The notes beneath the pieces were generated by a model that saw only the letters and a program-made list of their open reading frames with translations, did not search any database and had not been told where the DNA came from. The position numbers were made by a program, and so were the translations under genes. A stretch of 64,000 bases of DNA from Sedimentibacter sp. SX930 (GTDB lineage Bacteria; Bacillota; Bacilli; Lactobacillales; Aerococcaceae). Position 1 is the first letter of the stretch, and the number at the start of each line of letters is the position of its first letter. The stretch is taken from contig MUZD01000002.1 of NCBI GenBank assembly GCA_002155105.1, positions 186,001 through 250,000 of the forward strand. Reading direction: 5' to 3'. Below, one piece after another: positions 43,248 to 51,992 of this stretch.

Positions 43248-43901
43248 TCAGTCAAGATCGATTGAAAGCCCCTGCGCGGCGGCTGAAGATCTGATTTTTT
43301 CATAGACAAAATTCATGCTCGGCGGGAAGAGAAGCATGCTGATGATGGTACCTTCCCTTACCGTGATGGTAGTTTCCGTCGAGAAAGTGATCAACAAAGC
43401 GGCTGCGATCAACAACACATCGACTATTTGGCGCACTTTCCCGAAGTTGAAGCCGAATCGGTTACTGAAGGCCATACAAGCGCCCTCTAAAGGCATATTG
43501 ATGTAATTCAAAGCCATCATCGATCCGACCCCGATTGAGGCTATGATGCCCCCTAAAATGACCATTGCGATTTTCACCCAGTACTGGTCGATCGTCAAAC
43601 CGGAAAATACCGTATAAAGCATCAGGTTCATCACTTGACCAAGGATCAATGTGACAGGAATTTGAAACAATTGTCTGAGTGGAAAATCTTTTTTCATCAA
43701 AAGCCATTGTATCGCTACACATATGATATTCAATATGATCGCCAGCGTTCCGATTTTGATGCCGGAAAGTTGGTTGATGCTCATGTTAAGGGCTTCGTAT
43801 GCACCCACGCCGACGTTGGCTTTCACCGTGAAGCTCGCCCCGATAGCGGTTATTGTGACCGCAACGATGACCAATAACATGTTCTTTAAATGTTTCGTCA
43901 T
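43248..43901 (-). CDS. YczE/YitT-family membrane protein
   Basis: 217-residue protein with about five hydrophobic segments. The family marks are VKANVGVGAYEALNMSINQLSGIKIGT near the N-terminus and GMPLEGAC-like NMPLEGACMAFSNRFGFNFGKVRQIVD. YczE/YyaS/YitT proteins are widespread, and their transport or regulatory role is not known. ATG 43901 begins MTKHLKNMLL; the frame is open upstream, with another Met 12 residues earlier, so the start is uncertain. Confidence 0.78.
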   Translation of the reverse strand: MTKHLKNMLLVIVAVTITAIGASFTVKANVGVGAYEALNMSINQLSGIKIGTLAIILNIICVAIQWLLMKKDFPLRQLFQIPVTLILGQVMNLMLYTVFSGLTIDQYWVKIAMVILGGIIASIGVGSMMALNYINMPLEGACMAFSNRFGFNFGKVRQIVDVLLIAAALLITFSTETTITVREGTIISMLLFPPSMNFVYEKIRSSAAAQGLSIDLD

Positions 43902-43940
43902 TTTTTCACCTATCCATTCATAATTCTGCCTAGTCATTAT

Positions 43941-43975
43941 AAAGAAATAAGCAACGAATTGCAATTCGCTGCTTA
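43941..43975 (-). terminator. Terminator of pyrBC
   Basis: TAAGCA-a-CGAAT, TGCA loop, ATTCG-c-TGCTTA; on the minus strand TTTCTTT follows. Confidence 0.75.
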
Positions 43976-43990
43976 CTCCGGGTCTTGCAT

Positions 43991-45268
43991 TTATTTTGTG
44001 TAGACGACCTTGCCATCCACTAATGTATAAAGTGTTTCGCCTTTGACTTTCCAGCCGGTGAAAGGTGTATTTGTAGCTTTAGAAAGGAAATCTTCGCTGC
44101 GGATTTCGTATTCATTCTCCAGATCGAAGATGGCGATATCCGCTTGAGCGCCGATATCCAGAGTCCCGGATTCCATGCCGAACAACGCTGCAGGCTTGAC
44201 GGTCATCCAATCGACCAGTTGTTTTAAGGTGAAGACCCCACCCAAAACGAAGTTGGAATACATCAATTGGAAAGCTGTCTCGATGCCGACGATGCCGAAC
44301 GGAGCGCCGACCATGCTGCCTTGCTTTTCTTCTTCGCCATGCGGAGCGTGATCGGTTGCGATGCAGTCGATCGTGCCGTCCAACAAACCTTCGATCAAAG
44401 CTGCACGATCTTCAGCACCGCGTAATGGCGGGTTCATTTTGTAGATGGCAGTGTCCGTTGGGATCGACCCATCTATCAGAATCAAGTGATGCGGAGCGAC
44501 TTCGGCAGTGACGTGGATCCCTGCACGTTTGGCATCCCGGATGACGCGTACGCTTTCTTTCGTGGAAACATGGCAGACATGGTAATGACAGCCTGTCGCT
44601 TCCGCCAAAAGCACATCGCGGGCGATTTGCGTCGATTCCGTCACGCTCAAGATGCCGGGCAGATCCAATTCGTCGGAACGGGTCCCTTTATGCATCACGC
44701 CTCCGAACAACAGGGAGTCGTCTTCGGTATGTGCAACAAGAGCGACGTTATTCTTTGCGGCTTCCTTCATTGCCAAATACATCGTTCCGGCAGTTTGGAC
44801 ACCGACACCGTCGTTAGTGAAGGCGAAAGCGCCGGCTTCCAACAATTGCTTCTGATCGGTCAGCACGTCGCTGCGCAAATTCTCGGTGATGGGCGCGTAC
44901 TGTTTGACTTTAATGATGGCAGTATCTTTGATCAGCTGTTGGATATCAGCGAATTTATCTGCCGTATCCGGAACTGGATTCAGGTTTGGCATCGCGCAGA
45001 CAGTAGTGAAGCCTCCGCGAGCGGCTGCCTGTGTTCCTGTTTCGATTGTCTCTTTATAGGTGAAGCCCGGTTCACGCAAGTGTACATGCACGTCGATCAA
45101 TCCTGGAGTTACCAGACCGCCCTTGGCATCGATGACTGTCGCATCCTCAGCCGTTCCTTGCAGATCCTGGCCGATTGCGGCAATTTTATCGTCTTTCACA
45201 TATATCTCAACAGGAATAAGTTCCTCTTTTTGACCCAACATTTTCGCATTTTTTATCCAAACTGACAT
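43991..45268 (-). CDS. pyrC: Dihydroorotase
   Basis: 425-residue zinc amidohydrolase that closes carbamoyl aspartate to dihydroorotate, the third de novo pyrimidine step. The metal motif DVHVHLREPG is at about residue 58. Further ligands lie in VAHTEDD, YHVCHVST, and CIATDHAPH near residue 303. It is the class I (PyrC/AllB-like) type, as in Bacillus. ATG 45268 is fixed by GGAGGGA; upstream residues in the same frame are not conserved. It follows pyrB by 29 bases. Confidence 0.95.
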   Translation of the reverse strand: MSVWIKNAKMLGQKEELIPVEIYVKDDKIAAIGQDLQGTAEDATVIDAKGGLVTPGLIDVHVHLREPGFTYKETIETGTQAAARGGFTTVCAMPNLNPVPDTADKFADIQQLIKDTAIIKVKQYAPITENLRSDVLTDQKQLLEAGAFAFTNDGVGVQTAGTMYLAMKEAAKNNVALVAHTEDDSLLFGGVMHKGTRSDELDLPGILSVTESTQIARDVLLAEATGCHYHVCHVSTKESVRVIRDAKRAGIHVTAEVAPHHLILIDGSIPTDTAIYKMNPPLRGAEDRAALIEGLLDGTIDCIATDHAPHGEEEKQGSMVGAPFGIVGIETAFQLMYSNFVLGGVFTLKQLVDWMTVKPAALFGMESGTLDIGAQADIAIFDLENEYEIRSEDFLSKATNTPFTGWKVKGETLYTLVDGKVVYTK

Positions 45269-45297
45269 GTTATCCCTCCACTGGTGAATTGTTATTG

Positions 45298-46239
45298 TTA
45301 TACGTTTGTCGTTCTTCCGTTTGCGATGGCTTCCAATATGGCCATTCTGGCAAAGACGCCATTTTTCATTTGCGTCACGATCCGTGAGCGGCGGCATTCC
45401 ACTAGGCTGTCCGCCAATTCCACATCTCGGTTTACCGGAGCGGGATGCATGATGATTGCTGTTTCCTTCATGCGGGCTTCGCGAGCGACGGTCAAGCCGA
45501 ATTGATCTAGATACTCGGCTTTAGTGTAGCGCATCGCTTTGCCGCCATGGCGTTCTGTTTGGACGCGGAGCAGCATCATGACATCGACTTCTCCGATGAT
45601 GTCATCGATTTCCTTGTGCGTTCCGTATTGATCGAAAGTAGAATCGTACCACTCTTCCGGACCCGTGAAATAAATGGTCGCTCCGAGGCGCTGCAGCATC
45701 TGCATGTTTGTTTTCGCTACACGTGAGTGAGACAAGTCGCCGCATATGGCTACCTTAACTCCGCTGAAAGTATGGAATTCTTCGTAGATCGTCAATAGGT
45801 CCAACAAGCACTGGCTCGGATGCTGGCCGGCGCCATCTCCGCCGTTCACGATTGACGCGGTGATACCTGGGCTTTCGATCAATTCTTTGTAGTAGGCTTC
45901 CGCACTGTGGCGGATAACGACCACATCCACGCCGATCGCCGATAAGGTCAAAACCGTGTCATAAAGCGTCTCGCCTTTGCTGACGCTGCTGGTCGAAGTG
46001 TCAAAGCTGATGACTTTCATCCCCAACTTGTGTTCCGCCATTTCGAAACTTTTGTGTGTGCGTGTGCTGTTCTCGAAAAACAAGTTCGAAGCGTAGATGC
46101 CCTCAGTCAAATCCCGATCTGGTTGGACGCCGTTTTTGAATTCGGATGCCCGCAGGATCAGCGACATGATTTCCAGATTCGTGAGTTCCTCGACACTTAC
46201 AAAGTTTTTTAATGCGATCTGATTTGTTGTCTGCATCAT
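45298..46239 (-). CDS. pyrB: Aspartate carbamoyltransferase catalytic chain
   Basis: 313-residue enzyme joining carbamoyl phosphate and aspartate. The carbamoyl-phosphate loop [12 protein letters not shown] is at about residue 52, the second is [11 protein letters not shown], and [12 protein letters not shown] and [10 protein letters not shown] follow, as in bacterial ATCases. No regulatory pyrI is present. The start is placed at the first of two adjacent ATGs, seven bases after GGAGGG. Expression is governed by two PyrR attenuators in the 300-base leader. Confidence 0.96.
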   Translation of the reverse strand: MMQTTNQIALKNFVSVEELTNLEIMSLILRASEFKNGVQPDRDLTEGIYASNLFFENSTRTHKSFEMAEHKLGMKVISFDTSTSSVSKGETLYDTVLTLSAIGVDVVVIRHSAEAYYKELIESPGITASIVNGGDGAGQHPSQCLLDLLTIYEEFHTFSGVKVAICGDLSHSRVAKTNMQMLQRLGATIYFTGPEEWYDSTFDQYGTHKEIDDIIGEVDVMMLLRVQTERHGGKAMRYTKAEYLDQFGLTVAREARMKETAIIMHPAPVNRDVELADSLVECRRSRIVTQMKNGVFARMAILEAIANGRTTNV

Positions 46240-46276
46240 TTTAAAGCCCTCCAATTAGTTTTTTGTGAATGGAGGC

Positions 46277-46381
46277 AAAAAGAACCCGAAGAATTTGTAA
46301 GTTCTTCAGGTTCTAGGCCAGCCGCTCCCATATTTGGATACAGAGCGGCCATCTAGTGACCTTGCGGGCCTCACAGGACCC
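46277..46381 (-). promoter_or_regulatory. PyrR attenuator proximal to pyrB
   Basis: On the minus strand, the PyrR-binding loop GGGTCCTGTGAGGCCC (46366-46381) is followed by a GCCGCTC/GAGCGGC helix and by terminator arms AGAACCTGAAGAA (46302-46314) and TTCTTCGGGTTCT (46281-46293), then T-rich DNA. Layout matches Bacillus pyr attenuators. Confidence 0.8.
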
Positions 46382-46431
46382 CCTTAAAGTCTCACATTCG
46401 CTATTAAATTGTGCGATAGGATAAATCTCCA

Positions 46432-46523
46432 GAAAAAAAGCCCATGGTCAAAGAGACAATGGGCATAAAGTCATGATGAAGGCGCAGTACGCCTGATATG
46501 CTCCTTAGTAGTCTCTCTGGACT
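46432..46523 (-). promoter_or_regulatory. PyrR attenuator distal to pyrB
   Basis: On the minus strand, AGTCCAGAGAGACT (46510-46523) is a near-ideal PyrR-binding loop. It is followed by terminator GCCCATTGTC...GACCATGGGC (46440-46464) and TTTTTTT. Confidence 0.87.
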
Positions 46524-46554
46524 CTCGTTAAAGGAAATTCATTCTGTTGCTAAA

Positions 46555-46583
46555 ATAATAACGCGCATAGACACTTTTGTCAA
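46555..46583 (-). promoter_or_regulatory. pyrBC promoter
   Basis: On the minus strand, TTGACA (46578-46583), 17-base spacer, TATTAT (46555-46560). Transcription would start near 46548, just ahead of the distal attenuator. Confidence 0.85.
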
Positions 46584-46636
46584 TGATGACTAAACGGATG
46601 TTGTGTTTTTTCTCGATCAAGCAAGATACAGTCCCC

Positions 46637-47491
46637 TCAGCCGATGCGGAGCGGCTTGGAATGGTCATCATGTCCGATGAAGGCCGTTTCCCACACCGGG
46701 AACCCGTACCGCGAAGCGTAGTTGCGGCACACAGCCAGAAAAGCGGCCTTTTTTCCATCCAACTCGATTTGCGTGAATTGCCCGATGAGCATACCATTGA
46801 TTTTTTCGAACGCGCCCAATTGTTCCAGTTGCGCCAACCCGCTGCACATCGCTTCGTACCTGCCGCCTGCCGATTCGAGGACCAACACTTTGTTTTCCAA
46901 TTCCGGCCAATAAGGGGTCCCTGCCAGCTTCAGGAAACAACGCAGATTCCCGCCTGCAAAAACTACCGAAGATTGCTCAGAGGCACTGTTTCCGCCTATT
47001 CCGAACGTGCTGGTCCAGTCTGCATCGTTACCGCTGGATAAATCACGGAGGGCTTGTGTTTGGAATGCTTCCTCCTGGCTCACGAGCACTTTTGGGTTAT
47101 AGAGGATATTCTGGATGCCGGTCTTGACTTGGATCGCATTCACGATCACAGAATTATCGCTGTAGCCGAAGTAGGGTTTCGGATTCTTTTTGATGATCCC
47201 GAAATCGAGATAAGGCAATATTTCATTGGCTAAATCCCCGCCGGATAAGTCAAATATCGCTTTTACGCTCGCATCGGAATAAAGGGACAATAAAGCCCCT
47301 GCACGGGATGCAGGGGCCTCGGTTTGCTGTGTCTCTTTATCCAGGAAAAGTACGTCACTCATTACGGTCTCAAGGCCAAAATCATGCTTGAGTTTCCGGC
47401 TGAGCGACGAAACCATTTCCAGCGAGCGGTCATTATTCGTCAATCCGTTCGAGCAGCTGATGAAGCCGATCGCATCTCCCGGATGCCACAT
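46637..47491 (-). CDS. Peptidase S66 (LD-carboxypeptidase/MccF-type)
   Basis: 284-residue serine peptidase of family S66. The nucleophile Ser lies in GYSDNS (about residue 104), the Glu in LVLESAGG, and the His near the end in IGHDDHSKPLRIG. LD-carboxypeptidases trim tetrapeptides of recycled peptidoglycan, whereas MccF relatives cleave toxic peptide-nucleotides; the choice is open. ATG 47491 begins MWHPGDAIGFISCS. It starts 19 bases after the ABC ATPase gene and so appears to be the fourth gene of the importer operon. Confidence 0.82.
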   Translation of the reverse strand: MWHPGDAIGFISCSNGLTNNDRSLEMVSSLSRKLKHDFGLETVMSDVLFLDKETQQTEAPASRAGALLSLYSDASVKAIFDLSGGDLANEILPYLDFGIIKKNPKPYFGYSDNSVIVNAIQVKTGIQNILYNPKVLVSQEEAFQTQALRDLSSGNDADWTSTFGIGGNSASEQSSVVFAGGNLRCFLKLAGTPYWPELENKVLVLESAGGRYEAMCSGLAQLEQLGAFEKINGMLIGQFTQIELDGKKAAFLAVCRNYASRYGFPVWETAFIGHDDHSKPLRIG

Positions 47492-47510
47492 AAAGATCAC
47501 TACCTTTCTG

Positions 47511-48305
47511 TCAGACCAAGATGTCTTGGATGGATAATTCCTGAAGTTCAGCAAATACTTTTTCGGGCGTCAATGTTTTCTTCGTTTCAGCGTCGTAATC
47601 GTTCATGATTTGACCGTGATGCAGCACCAGCATGCGGTTTCCGTACTGGATCGCGTCCTGAAGGTTGTGGGTGATCATGATGCTGGTAAGGTTGTTGTCG
47701 ACCACTTGTTGATTCGTCAATTCCAAAACCAATTTGGCCGTTTTCGGATCCAACGCTGCCGTATGTTCGTCAAGCAGAAGGATATCCGGTCTTTTCATCG
47801 TTGCCATCAGCAGCGCGATGGCTTGTCTTTGGCCGCCCGACAAGAGCCCGATATCAGAGCCCATACGGTTTTCCAGGCCTAAGCCCAATTTTTTCAGTTC
47901 CTCTTTGAAGAATGCTTTTTCTTCGTGTGAAGTCCCGAAGCGCAGCGTCCGTTTTTGGCCTCTGCGGTATGCCAAGGATAAGTTTTCCTGCACCGTCATC
48001 CGTGGAGCGGTCCCCATTTTTGGATCCTGGAAGACCCGACTGATGTATGGCGCGCGCTTATCTTCTTTCAGGAATGTAACATTTTGTCCGTTTACGATGA
48101 TATCGCCTGTATCAGGCAGGAAGTTCCCGGAAATGGCATTCAACAGGGTTGATTTGCCTGCTCCGTTGCCTCCGACCAAGGTGATGAAATCGCCTTGTCT
48201 GACCGTCAGATTGACGTCCTGCAGGGCGTTGACCTGATTGGGTGAACCAGGGTAGAACGTTTTGGAGACATGTGACATCGTCAACATCGCTTCATGATTA
48301 GTCAT
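47511..48305 (-). CDS. ABC importer ATP-binding protein (TrpZ-like)
   Basis: 264-residue ABC ATPase. Walker A GGNGAGKST (about residue 43), signature LLSGGQRQAIALLMA (about 150), Walker B ILLLDEHTAALD (about 170) and the H-loop ITHNLQ are all intact. It overlaps the permease gene by 8 bases and pairs with a PF04392-type binding protein, the composition of the TrpXYZ/YtrF-like amino-acid importers. Confidence 0.9.
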   Translation of the reverse strand: MTNHEAMLTMSHVSKTFYPGSPNQVNALQDVNLTVRQGDFITLVGGNGAGKSTLLNAISGNFLPDTGDIIVNGQNVTFLKEDKRAPYISRVFQDPKMGTAPRMTVQENLSLAYRRGQKRTLRFGTSHEEKAFFKEELKKLGLGLENRMGSDIGLLSGGQRQAIALLMATMKRPDILLLDEHTAALDPKTAKLVLELTNQQVVDNNLTSIMITHNLQDAIQYGNRMLVLHHGQIMNDYDAETKKTLTPEKVFAELQELSIQDILV

Positions 48306-49194
48306 TTCGCTTCACCTTCTTTCGCAATGAGTACATGTAGTAGGTTTCCTTGATTTTCGGCAACGCCAAGAAGAAGGTCAACAATACGGCTGAAATCAAC
48401 TTGAAGTCATTCGGATTCATGCCGGCTTCCAATACCATCACCATGATCAAGCGGTACAGGACCGAACCGAGCATCAGGCAAACCAAACGCATTTTGAAAG
48501 AGACATTCGTGAACAATACTTCGCCGATGATGATCGAAGCCAGACCGATGACGATTGTTCCGATACCCATGCTGATGTCGGCGTAGCCATTGTCCTGGGC
48601 GATGATGGACCCGGCCAATGCGACGATGCCGTTCGAAATCATCAGGCCGACGATTTTCATCGTGTTTGTGGAAATACCCAATGAGCGGGCCATCGCTTCG
48701 TTGTCACCTGTTGCGATGACAGCTTGGCCGAATTCCGTTTTGAAAAAGATGACATAGAGTCCGATGATCAGGATGACAACCAACAAGCCTAACGCAATCG
48801 TGTCAAAATGTCTGGGAAGATTCATATTTTGGAAAACTGTGAAAATTGTATTTTTTCCCAACAGACTGATGTTTGCTCTCCCCATCACGCGCAGGTTGAT
48901 GGAATAGAGGCCGGTCATCGTCAAAATACCTGCCAAAAGGCTGGGAATCTGCAGTTTTGTGATCAAAAACCCAGTGATCAGTCCGGCTGAACTACCGGCA
49001 ATGATGGCAAATATAATCGCAATATAAGGATTGGCCCCTAAAGTGATGGCTTGAACAGCCACAGCCGCACCGAGAGGAAACGCACCCTCGGTAGTCATGT
49101 CGGCTAAATCTAAAATGCGGAAACTTACAAATAAACCAAGTGCCAGAATACTCCAAAGCAACCCTTGGGAGACGGCGGAAATAATCATGTTCAT
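48298..49194 (-). CDS. ABC importer permease (TrpY-like)
   Basis: 298-residue permease with about nine hydrophobic segments, of the branched-chain/sugar (BPD_transp_2) type. The stretch TTEGAFPLGAAVAVQAI near residue 35 and GINLR-like YSINLRVMGRANISLLG are typical for partners of PF04392 binding proteins. EAMARSLGISTNTMKIVGLMISNGIVAL marks the loop that would contact the ATPase. It starts five bases after the binding-protein stop. Confidence 0.9.
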   Translation of the reverse strand: MNMIISAVSQGLLWSILALGLFVSFRILDLADMTTEGAFPLGAAVAVQAITLGANPYIAIIFAIIAGSSAGLITGFLITKLQIPSLLAGILTMTGLYSINLRVMGRANISLLGKNTIFTVFQNMNLPRHFDTIALGLLVVILIIGLYVIFFKTEFGQAVIATGDNEAMARSLGISTNTMKIVGLMISNGIVALAGSIIAQDNGYADISMGIGTIVIGLASIIIGEVLFTNVSFKMRLVCLMLGSVLYRLIMVMVLEAGMNPNDFKLISAVLLTFFLALPKIKETYYMYSLRKKVKRND

Positions 49195-49199
49195 TAAAT

Positions 49200-50243
49200 C
49201 TACTCTCCTTCTCCTACAAAGATGGCATTTTGTGCGACATCATCGGGAATCGTGATGCCCAATTGGTCGGCTTTCGCTTGATTGACTACCAGTTGAATGC
49301 CTGTCGCGTACTGTACGGGATAAGTTGCGGGATCGGCCCCTGCCAGGATATCAGCCGCCACAGCTCCGGTTTGGGTACCCAACGCATATTGATTCAAACC
49401 AATCGTCGCCAACCCGCCTTCTTCAACCATCGTATCCACAGCAGGGAATACCGGGATGTTGTAAGAATCCGCAACCGGGATCAATGTCGCTAAGCCGCTT
49501 GCGATAGTGTTGTCTGTCGGCACGTAGATTGCATCCACTTCAGAAGCAAGGCTTTCAGCTACTTGGGCGATGTCGTTCGTCGAAGTGACTGTTTTTGTGA
49601 TTGTCTTCAAGCCTAATGAAGCAGCAATTTCTTCAGCCTCTTTAGCGGAGCTGATTGAATTGTCCTCTGCGGATGAGTAAAGGATACCGATTGTTTTGGC
49701 ATCAGGAAGCAATTGTTGAATCAAAACAAACTGGTCGCGGGTCGGAGTCTTGTCGCTGACGCCGGTGATGTTGCCTCCCGGTTTTTCCATTGAATCCACA
49801 AGACTGGCCGCCACAGGATCCGTGATGGCTCCCAAAATGATTGGAATATCGGTGGATGCGTTCGCCAACGCTTGTGCTGCAGGGGTAGCGATGCCGATCA
49901 TGATATCCGCATCATTCGAAACGAACCGCTCCGCTATCGATTGCATATTTGACTGATCGCCCTGTGCATTCTGGAAATCGATTGTTGCAGTTTCTCCGTC
50001 CACATAGCCGGCCTCTTCCAATTGGTCGATGATGCCTTCTCCGATCTGATCGAGTGCCGGGTGGGTCGTCAATTGCATGATGCCGATATAAGGCAAATCC
50101 GGATTGATGCTGTCGGTGGAGCTTGCAGCGGAACCGTCCGAAGAGGTGTCCGAATTATTGGCATCCGAATTGCCGCATGCCATCAATACTGTCGCTGCCA
50201 TTAGGGTCAAAATGCTTGCGCGTGCTCTGAATAATTTTTTCAT
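49200..50243 (-). CDS. ABC importer substrate-binding lipoprotein (TrpX-like)
   Basis: 347-residue lipoprotein. The signal peptide ends in a lipobox LMAC with C23. The body matches the ABC_sub_bind (PF04392) family: YIGIMQLTTHPALDQIGEGIIDQLEEAGY, then IATPAAQALANA, GAITDPVAASLVDS and GLNQYALG. In streptococci this family takes up tryptophan or tyrosine. The long leader upstream encodes a peptide with Tyr, Phe-Phe and Trp, which supports an aromatic substrate. The start has TCCTCC complement (GGAGGA) seven bases upstream. Confidence 0.88.
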   Translation of the reverse strand: MKKLFRARASILTLMAATVLMACGNSDANNSDTSSDGSAASSTDSINPDLPYIGIMQLTTHPALDQIGEGIIDQLEEAGYVDGETATIDFQNAQGDQSNMQSIAERFVSNDADIMIGIATPAAQALANASTDIPIILGAITDPVAASLVDSMEKPGGNITGVSDKTPTRDQFVLIQQLLPDAKTIGILYSSAEDNSISSAKEAEEIAASLGLKTITKTVTSTNDIAQVAESLASEVDAIYVPTDNTIASGLATLIPVADSYNIPVFPAVDTMVEEGGLATIGLNQYALGTQTGAVAADILAGADPATYPVQYATGIQLVVNQAKADQLGITIPDDVAQNAIFVGEGE

Positions 50244-50290
50244 TTCTGATTCCTCCAATTTTTCTGCTTCTTATTCTGTAAAAAGGTGAT

Positions 50291-50415
50291 AAAAAAGCCG
50301 CCATCTGAACCAAGTATGGCGGCTGAATACAGAAAACGCCACACAGACCGATATTGTCTATGTGGCGGCTTAAATATCTTTAGTAATCCACATAGATACT
50401 GTTCAGATGTTTCAT
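50291..50415 (-). promoter_or_regulatory. Candidate attenuator with competing hairpins ahead of the ABC operon
   Basis: On the minus strand: GTAGATAC...GTATCTAT helix; then TCTATGTGG (50388-50396), which can pair with CCACATAGA (50357-50365); then that same arm in hairpin H1 with GTCTGTGTGGC (50338-50348); then terminator GCCGCCAT (50316-50323) / ATGGCGGC (50297-50304) with TTTTTT. The H1 3-prime arm can pair with the terminator 5-prime arm. No T-box sequence is present. Confidence 0.65.
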
Positions 50416-50459
50416 CTGAGGCTGTATCTACGGACAATCAATACGTCACAAAGAACAAC

Positions 50460-50522
50460 CTACTCCACGTGGCTTTGCCAATCGAAAAAATTCAATTTGG
50501 AAACGCGAGTATATGCAGACAT
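50460..50522 (-). CDS. Leader peptide of the aromatic-type ABC operon
   Basis: A 20-residue open frame starting MSAYTRVSK and containing FFDW near its end. AAGGAG lies nine bases upstream of ATG, and the promoter below sits just before it. It ends about 45 bases before the competing hairpins. This is the layout of a ribosome-stalling leader for an aromatic amino-acid operon. Translation is inferred from the ribosome site, not shown. Confidence 0.6.
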   Translation of the reverse strand: MSAYTRVSKLNFFDWQSHVE

Positions 50523-50553
50523 GCTTGATTGCTCCTTTTTGATTGATAATTTA

Positions 50554-50582
50554 ATAGTAACCAATGGGAAAAACAAAGTCAA
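50554..50582 (-). promoter_or_regulatory. Promoter of the ABC importer operon
   Basis: On the minus strand, TTGACT (50577-50582), 17-base spacer, TACTAT (50554-50559), giving a leader of about 300 bases. Confidence 0.7.
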
Positions 50583-50644
50583 GAGTAGGATTAGAAAAAG
50601 ATGAGGTATTCTCATATTACTTACCGTTTCCATTCCGCAAAACA

Positions 50645-50690
50645 AAAAGCATGATCAAGGAACCACCCTGTGATCATGCTTTTTTCCTTT
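50645..50690. terminator. Bidirectional terminator in the gene-poor stretch
   Basis: AAAAAGCATGATCA and TGATCATGCTTTTTT arms around AGGAACCACCCTG. It may close a decayed minus-strand gene. Confidence 0.8.
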
Positions 50691-51960
50691 GATTGACCCA
50701 AAAAACTTCGGGGGAAGTCCACATTGGCTTTCAAAATGATTACACCTATTCTGCGTATACGTGTAATCGAAGGGTGCTGAATAAAGGATGGATATGCATT
50801 GAATAATGGCAGTATAAGTTTGCTGATTTAGCTTATGAAAAAATGAGCAAAACACCATACCCTGCAACCTTGTTGATTCATCCATTACGTACTCCATCCC
50901 CCCAAGGTTATCCTCATCACCATGCCCAGCAATGAGATTTTTAATAAGCGACAAGCCCCAAGTTCAGTTGTCGCGATGGATTCAGTTTGGATATCGCAAT
51001 CCTTTTCTTCTGCAACACCGCATGAAGTAAAGTTGATGACTTTCTGTTAGTGCTCATGAAGGAACAGCAGGCCCCCATTATGATGGGCTCCAATCACAGT
51101 GGTGCTGACATTCAATAACACACGATGACAAGCAAGTTGCAACCGCTTCCATGTTTCGATTACTTTCTTAGTATAAGTCACCTTCGTTTTAAAAGCAACA
51201 TTTTTATGTAAAATTGTTATCATATTTATCTTCGAGTGCAATGATCCATGTAATCCCCGAGATAATATAATTTCCAGTCGTGTAAATTGATGGAATGAAC
51301 TTCCCGGATCATTCACTAAGTAGTCCAGGATAACATGCTAAGAATACCTATGTATAAGCATTTAATCATGCTATCTTTACACTCTGTTCACGAGGACTTT
51401 ACATTTTTCGAATGAGATATCCGACACAACTTGCATTGTTGTTTATTAAAAATCGGCAAACTCTGAAAATCAAATATAATATCACTATGTTGATTATCCG
51501 TTTGGGAAACTAACAGTATTTTGTTTTCATCCACCCCTTCTTGAATTTTGAATGTCCAAAAAAAAGAATAACTCCACTTGTCTTTCAGGGCATCGGAACG
51601 TCTGCATGGTGCTCCGAAAGAAACTCGAAATATAGTTGTCGCATTTTTTAGCAACCACCCATTCGGAACATGTGTTTATTTATAAAGCTTCTTTTTATAG
51701 GAAATTAAAAGTAAAAACCCGATTTCTTTCGCATATCTCTTCCTGATTTTGATATTATCCAATTTTCCGAAACTTGTGTTTATACTATTTTTCGTTTTTA
51801 GGGCTGTACATTGCCTTTTCGCATGCCATTTTGGATATCTGTCATTCGTTGCATGATAATATAGGCATTTACCAAGTGCGCCTTCCCTTATGGTTTGCAC
51901 CAAAATATGTCACAATGAAGAAACACGCCAGACGCCGGTGATGATATGATATAATGAAAG
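50691..51960. other. AT-rich, gene-poor and probably decayed stretch
   Basis: About 1.3 kb, visibly richer in A and T than its neighbours. Several minus-strand open frames of 75-100 codons lie in three different frames and match no family I can name with confidence. A hairpin GCGACAA/TTGTCGC sits at 50948-50974. I take it as gene remnants or a foreign segment; the TAA-interrupted frame is listed separately. Confidence 0.5.
51388..51903 (-). pseudogene. TAA-interrupted open frame, possibly a ComK-like remnant
   Basis: Two open stretches (51676-51903 and 51388-51654) share one frame and are separated only by a TAA at 51676-51678 and seven sense codons, giving about 171 codons in all. Two such runs in AT-rich DNA are unlikely by chance. 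The second half (WLLKNATTIFRVSFGAPCRR, then KILLVSQTDNQHSD and LPIFNKQQ) loosely recalls the middle and end of ComK competence regulators. That similarity is weak and by eye only. Confidence 0.3.
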
Positions 51961-51992
51961 GCGTATATTGACATGTACTAGGAGGTGTTCTC

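Noticed and set aside
46240-46636. A small gene between pyrB and the S66 peptidase gene
   Set aside because: The whole stretch is accounted for by a promoter and two PyrR attenuators.
50380-50415. Eleven-codon frame MKHLNSIYVDY inside the attenuator region of the ABC operon
   Set aside because: It contains two Tyr codons but has no ribosome site, and its bases are explained by the hairpin arms. The upstream frame with AAGGAG is the better leader peptide.
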